Assembly (NCBI GenBank): GCA_913054565.1
Contig: CAJXHW010000139.1
Coordinates: forward strand, 1 to 5,507
Source of the DNA: an uncultured Kordia sp.
GTDB lineage: Bacteria > Bacteroidota > Bacteroidia > Flavobacteriales > Flavobacteriaceae
Direction: 5' to 3'
Length of the DNA: 5,507 nucleotides
Shown: positions 3,152-5,507 of the stretch, piece after piece
Layout of the letters: each line of letters starts with the position of its first letter
Numbering within the stretch: position 1 is the stretch's first letter
The notes under the pieces: model-generated
Seen by the model: only the letters and a program-made list of their open reading frames with translations
What the model was told of the DNA's origin: nothing
Databases searched by the model: none
Translations under genes and position numbers: made by a program

Positions 3152-5507
3152 ATGATTAATAAAATCATTGATTTTTCAATCAATAACAAATTCATTATTG
3201 GTTTGCTAACGCTTACCATAATTGGAGCAGGTATTTGGAGTATGACCAAAGTGCCAATCGATGCTGTTCCAGACATTACCAATAACCAAGTACAGGTTAT
3301 TACACAAGCACCTAATTTAGGTACAGAAGATATTGAACAATTTGTAACCTACCCTGTGGAAGTTGCAATGAGCAACCTGCCTGATGTAAAGGAAATTAGG
3401 TCAATCTCTCGTTTTGGCTTATCGGTTGTTACCATCGTATTCGACGATGATATGGGAACATATCTACCTCGTCAATTAGTAGCCGAAAAACTAAACGAAG
3501 TCAAAGAACAAATTCCAGCTGGTTTTGGAGAACCTACTATGGGACCTATTTCCACAGGATTAGGGGAAATTTATCAATACACCTTAAAAGTAGCACCAGA
3601 GTATAAAGACAAATACGACATTGCAGATTTACGCTCAATGCAGGATTGGATTGTACAACGTCAAATGGCAATGGTAGAAGGTGTGGTTGAGGTTAACGCT
3701 ATAGGCGGTAAAATTAAACAATACGAAGTCGCGGTTGACCCAAACGATTTAAACGCAATTGGATTGACCATTACAGATGTCTTTAATGCACTTGAAGCCA
3801 ATAATCAAAATACAGGTGGTGCATATATTGAAAAGAACCATCAGGCTAATTTTATTCGTGGAGAAGGCTTGGTACGGAGTTTAGAAGACATTAAAAAAAT
3901 TACGGTAAAAACCGTTAATAATATTCCTGTAACTATTAATGATATTGCAACTGTGCAATTCGGTTCTGCCATACGTTACGGTGCATTAACCCAAGATGGT
4001 GAAGGTGAAGTTGTAGGTGGATTGGTGATGATGCTAAAAGGTGCAAATTCCAATGATGTTATTGCCAATGTAAAAGAGCGAATGGCTCAAATTGAAAAGT
4101 CATTACCAGAAGGCGTAATTATTGAACCATTATTAGACCGAAGTAAATTAATTGGCGAAACAACTTCTACTGTAACCACAAATCTTATTGAAGGTGCATT
4201 GATAGTTATTTTTGTGCTTATCTTCTTATTGGGTAATTGGCGAGGTGGTTTAATCGTTGCTTCAACAATACCATTATCCTTATTATTCGCTTTTATTTTA
4301 ATGAACGTGTTCGATGTTTGGGTAAACTTAATGAGTTTGGGAGCAATAGATTTCGGTATTATAGTTGATGGCGCTGTAATTATTGTAGAAAGTACAGTAT
4401 TTCTCATTGCATCACAAGTACTAAAAAAGAAACAGCTTACATCCAAAGAGCGAGATAAAGTGGCGTCTAATGCTTCAAAAAAGATGATGAACGCTGCGTT
4501 TTTCGGTCAGTTGATTATCCTTATCGTTTTTCTACCCATTTTAGCCTTACAAGGTATTGAAGGAAAGATGTTTAAACCAATGGCATTGACCTTTATTTTT
4601 GCTATGATTGGTGCAATGGTACTGTGTTTAACCTATGTGCCAATGATGTCTGCTTTAGTGTTAAGAGCACCAAAAAATGATAAAAAATCTTATGGAGATA
4701 GATTTGTACATTGGGTTGAAGACAAATATCAACCTTTATTGGTTAGAGCCTTGCGAAAAGGTAAATGGGTAATTGGTATTGCAGTTGTGTTGTTTGGGAT
4801 AACCGTTTTTATGTTTTCAAGAATGGGTGGTGAATTTATCCCGCAACTCGATGAAGGTGATATTGCATTTCACGCTATTTTAAAACCAGGTAGTTCCCTT
4901 ACTGAAACCATTGAAACTACCACTAAAATAGAACAAATAGTAAAAGCAAAATTTCCAGAAGTAGAAAAAATTGTTAGTCGTATTGGTGTTGCCGAAGTGC
5001 CTACAGACCCAATGCCGATGGATTTTGCGGATATTTTTGTAATCCTAAAACCTAAAAGCGAATGGACAACAGTGTCTTCAAAAGATGAACTCATTGAAGA
5101 AATAAAAGAGGCAGTCGAAATTATTCCTGGCGTTAATTATGAGTTTACCCAACCTATTGAAATGCGTTTTAACGAGTTGCTTGAAGGTATTAGAGAAGAT
5201 ATTGCTGTTAAACTTTATGGCGAAGATATAAACATCCTCGCTCAAAAAGCAGAGGAAATATCAAAAATTATTGCAGATACTGAAGGTATAGGTGATATGC
5301 GAGCAGAAGCTACGAAAGGATTGCCACAAATGACCATTACTTACAATAGAAATAAATTGGCACAATACGGACTTCAAATAAACACGTTAAATCAAATTGT
5401 GCAATCAGCTTTTGCAGGAGGAGTAGCAGGTACTATATTTGAAGGAGAAAAGCGATTTGATTTGGTGGTTAGGTTAAGTTCTCATAATCGTAAAGACATA
5501 ACAGATG
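3152..5507 (+). CDS. czcA: CzcA/CusA-family heavy-metal efflux RND transporter (C-terminus beyond window)
   Basis: About 785 codons are present and the frame is open at the window edge. This is the inner-membrane proton/metal antiporter of a tripartite CzcCBA-type pump moving metal out across both membranes. TM1 is at about 13-31, followed by the VPIDAVPDITNNQVQV signature (33-48) and the first periplasmic porter domains. TM2-TM4 lie at about 345-416, TM5 450-470, TM6 478-503 and TM7 539-557, followed by the second periplasmic part. TM4 carries D400, D406 and E413 in a DFG-x3-DGA-x3-VES pattern, matching D402/D408/E415 of Cupriavidus CzcA. The CusA Cu/Ag-binding methionines M573, M623 and M672 align by eye with H574, F625 and E675, which argues for divalent cations (Zn, Co, Cd, Ni) rather than Cu/Ag. 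ATG 3152 is the first start after an in-frame stop at 3134, and the N-terminus MINKIIDFSI is family-like. Full relatives have about 1040 residues, or about 1440 in Bacteroidota forms fused to a TolC-like domain. Membrane-fusion and outer-membrane genes probably follow. Confidence 0.95.
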   Translation, partial: MINKIIDFSINNKFIIGLLTLTIIGAGIWSMTKVPIDAVPDITNNQVQVITQAPNLGTEDIEQFVTYPVEVAMSNLPDVKEIRSISRFGLSVVTIVFDDDMGTYLPRQLVAEKLNEVKEQIPAGFGEPTMGPISTGLGEIYQYTLKVAPEYKDKYDIADLRSMQDWIVQRQMAMVEGVVEVNAIGGKIKQYEVAVDPNDLNAIGLTITDVFNALEANNQNTGGAYIEKNHQANFIRGEGLVRSLEDIKKITVKTVNNIPVTINDIATVQFGSAIRYGALTQDGEGEVVGGLVMMLKGANSNDVIANVKERMAQIEKSLPEGVIIEPLLDRSKLIGETTSTVTTNLIEGALIVIFVLIFLLGNWRGGLIVASTIPLSLLFAFILMNVFDVWVNLMSLGAIDFGIIVDGAVIIVESTVFLIASQVLKKKQLTSKERDKVASNASKKMMNAAFFGQLIILIVFLPILALQGIEGKMFKPMALTFIFAMIGAMVLCLTYVPMMSALVLRAPKNDKKSYGDRFVHWVEDKYQPLLVRALRKGKWVIGIAVVLFGITVFMFSRMGGEFIPQLDEGDIAFHAILKPGSSLTETIETTTKIEQIVKAKFPEVEKIVSRIGVAEVPTDPMPMDFADIFVILKPKSEWTTVSSKDELIEEIKEAVEIIPGVNYEFTQPIEMRFNELLEGIREDIAVKLYGEDINILAQKAEEISKIIADTEGIGDMRAEATKGLPQMTITYNRNKLAQYGLQINTLNQIVQSAFAGGVAGTIFEGEKRFDLVVRLSSHNRKDITD

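Noticed and set aside
4087..4446. 119-codon open frame on the - strand
   Set aside because: It is antisense to the TM2-TM4 part of the pump gene. The Thr/Ile/Ser-rich composition is typical of a reversed membrane-protein frame.
4870..5094. 74-codon open frame on the - strand
   Set aside because: It is antisense to the second periplasmic part of the pump gene, with no recognisable features.

Overview
The window looks like an accessory region of a Bacteroidota genome, most likely a flavobacterium. The evidence is the AT-rich sequence, starts without Shine-Dalgarno sequences, two -7 elements of the Bacteroidota type (TAnnTTTG), and proteins whose closest remembered relatives are flavobacterial (DUF6088, DUF6660 and a CzcA/CusA pump of the Bacteroidota type). 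No rRNA, tRNA, CRISPR array, insertion sequence or integrase is visible.

Left part (1-593): an AT-rich upstream region with a weak nested inverted repeat, then a small cytosolic-type gene of unknown function (171-574, + strand). Its reading frame is broken by an apparent one-base deletion near 461-464. Restoring the frame gives a product of about 134 residues ending at 574. It converges on the next operon with only 19 bases between the two stop codons.

Middle part (594-2434, - strand, read from right to left): a compact three-gene operon. First is an AbiEi-like antitoxin of the DUF6088 type (1798-2391). Two bases later comes an AbiEii-type nucleotidyltransferase toxin (803-1795). A 69-residue protein of unknown function (594-803) follows, its start codon overlapping the toxin stop codon (TAATG). 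A perfect 10+10 base inverted repeat (2406-2434) lies just upstream of the antitoxin and contains the predicted -7 promoter element, as expected for an autorepressed toxin-antitoxin operon. AbiE systems are type IV toxin-antitoxin / abortive-infection phage defence systems.

Right part (2681-5507, + strand): a heavy-metal efflux operon. A palindrome TGCAA-N5-TTGCA and a -7 element lie just ahead of a small exported His/Cys-rich protein of the DUF6660 type (2721-3029). After 122 bases with two possible hairpins comes the first ~785 codons of a CzcA/CusA-family RND pump (3152 to the window end). Its proton-relay residues (D400, D406, E413) follow the divalent-cation pattern. The three methionines that bind Cu(I)/Ag(I) in E. 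coli CusA are replaced, so Zn/Co/Cd/Ni export is more likely than Cu/Ag.

No completely new system stands out. The points most worth pursuing are the coupled third gene of the AbiE operon, the two operator-like palindromes, the His/Cys-rich partner of the pump, and the frameshifted gene on the left.
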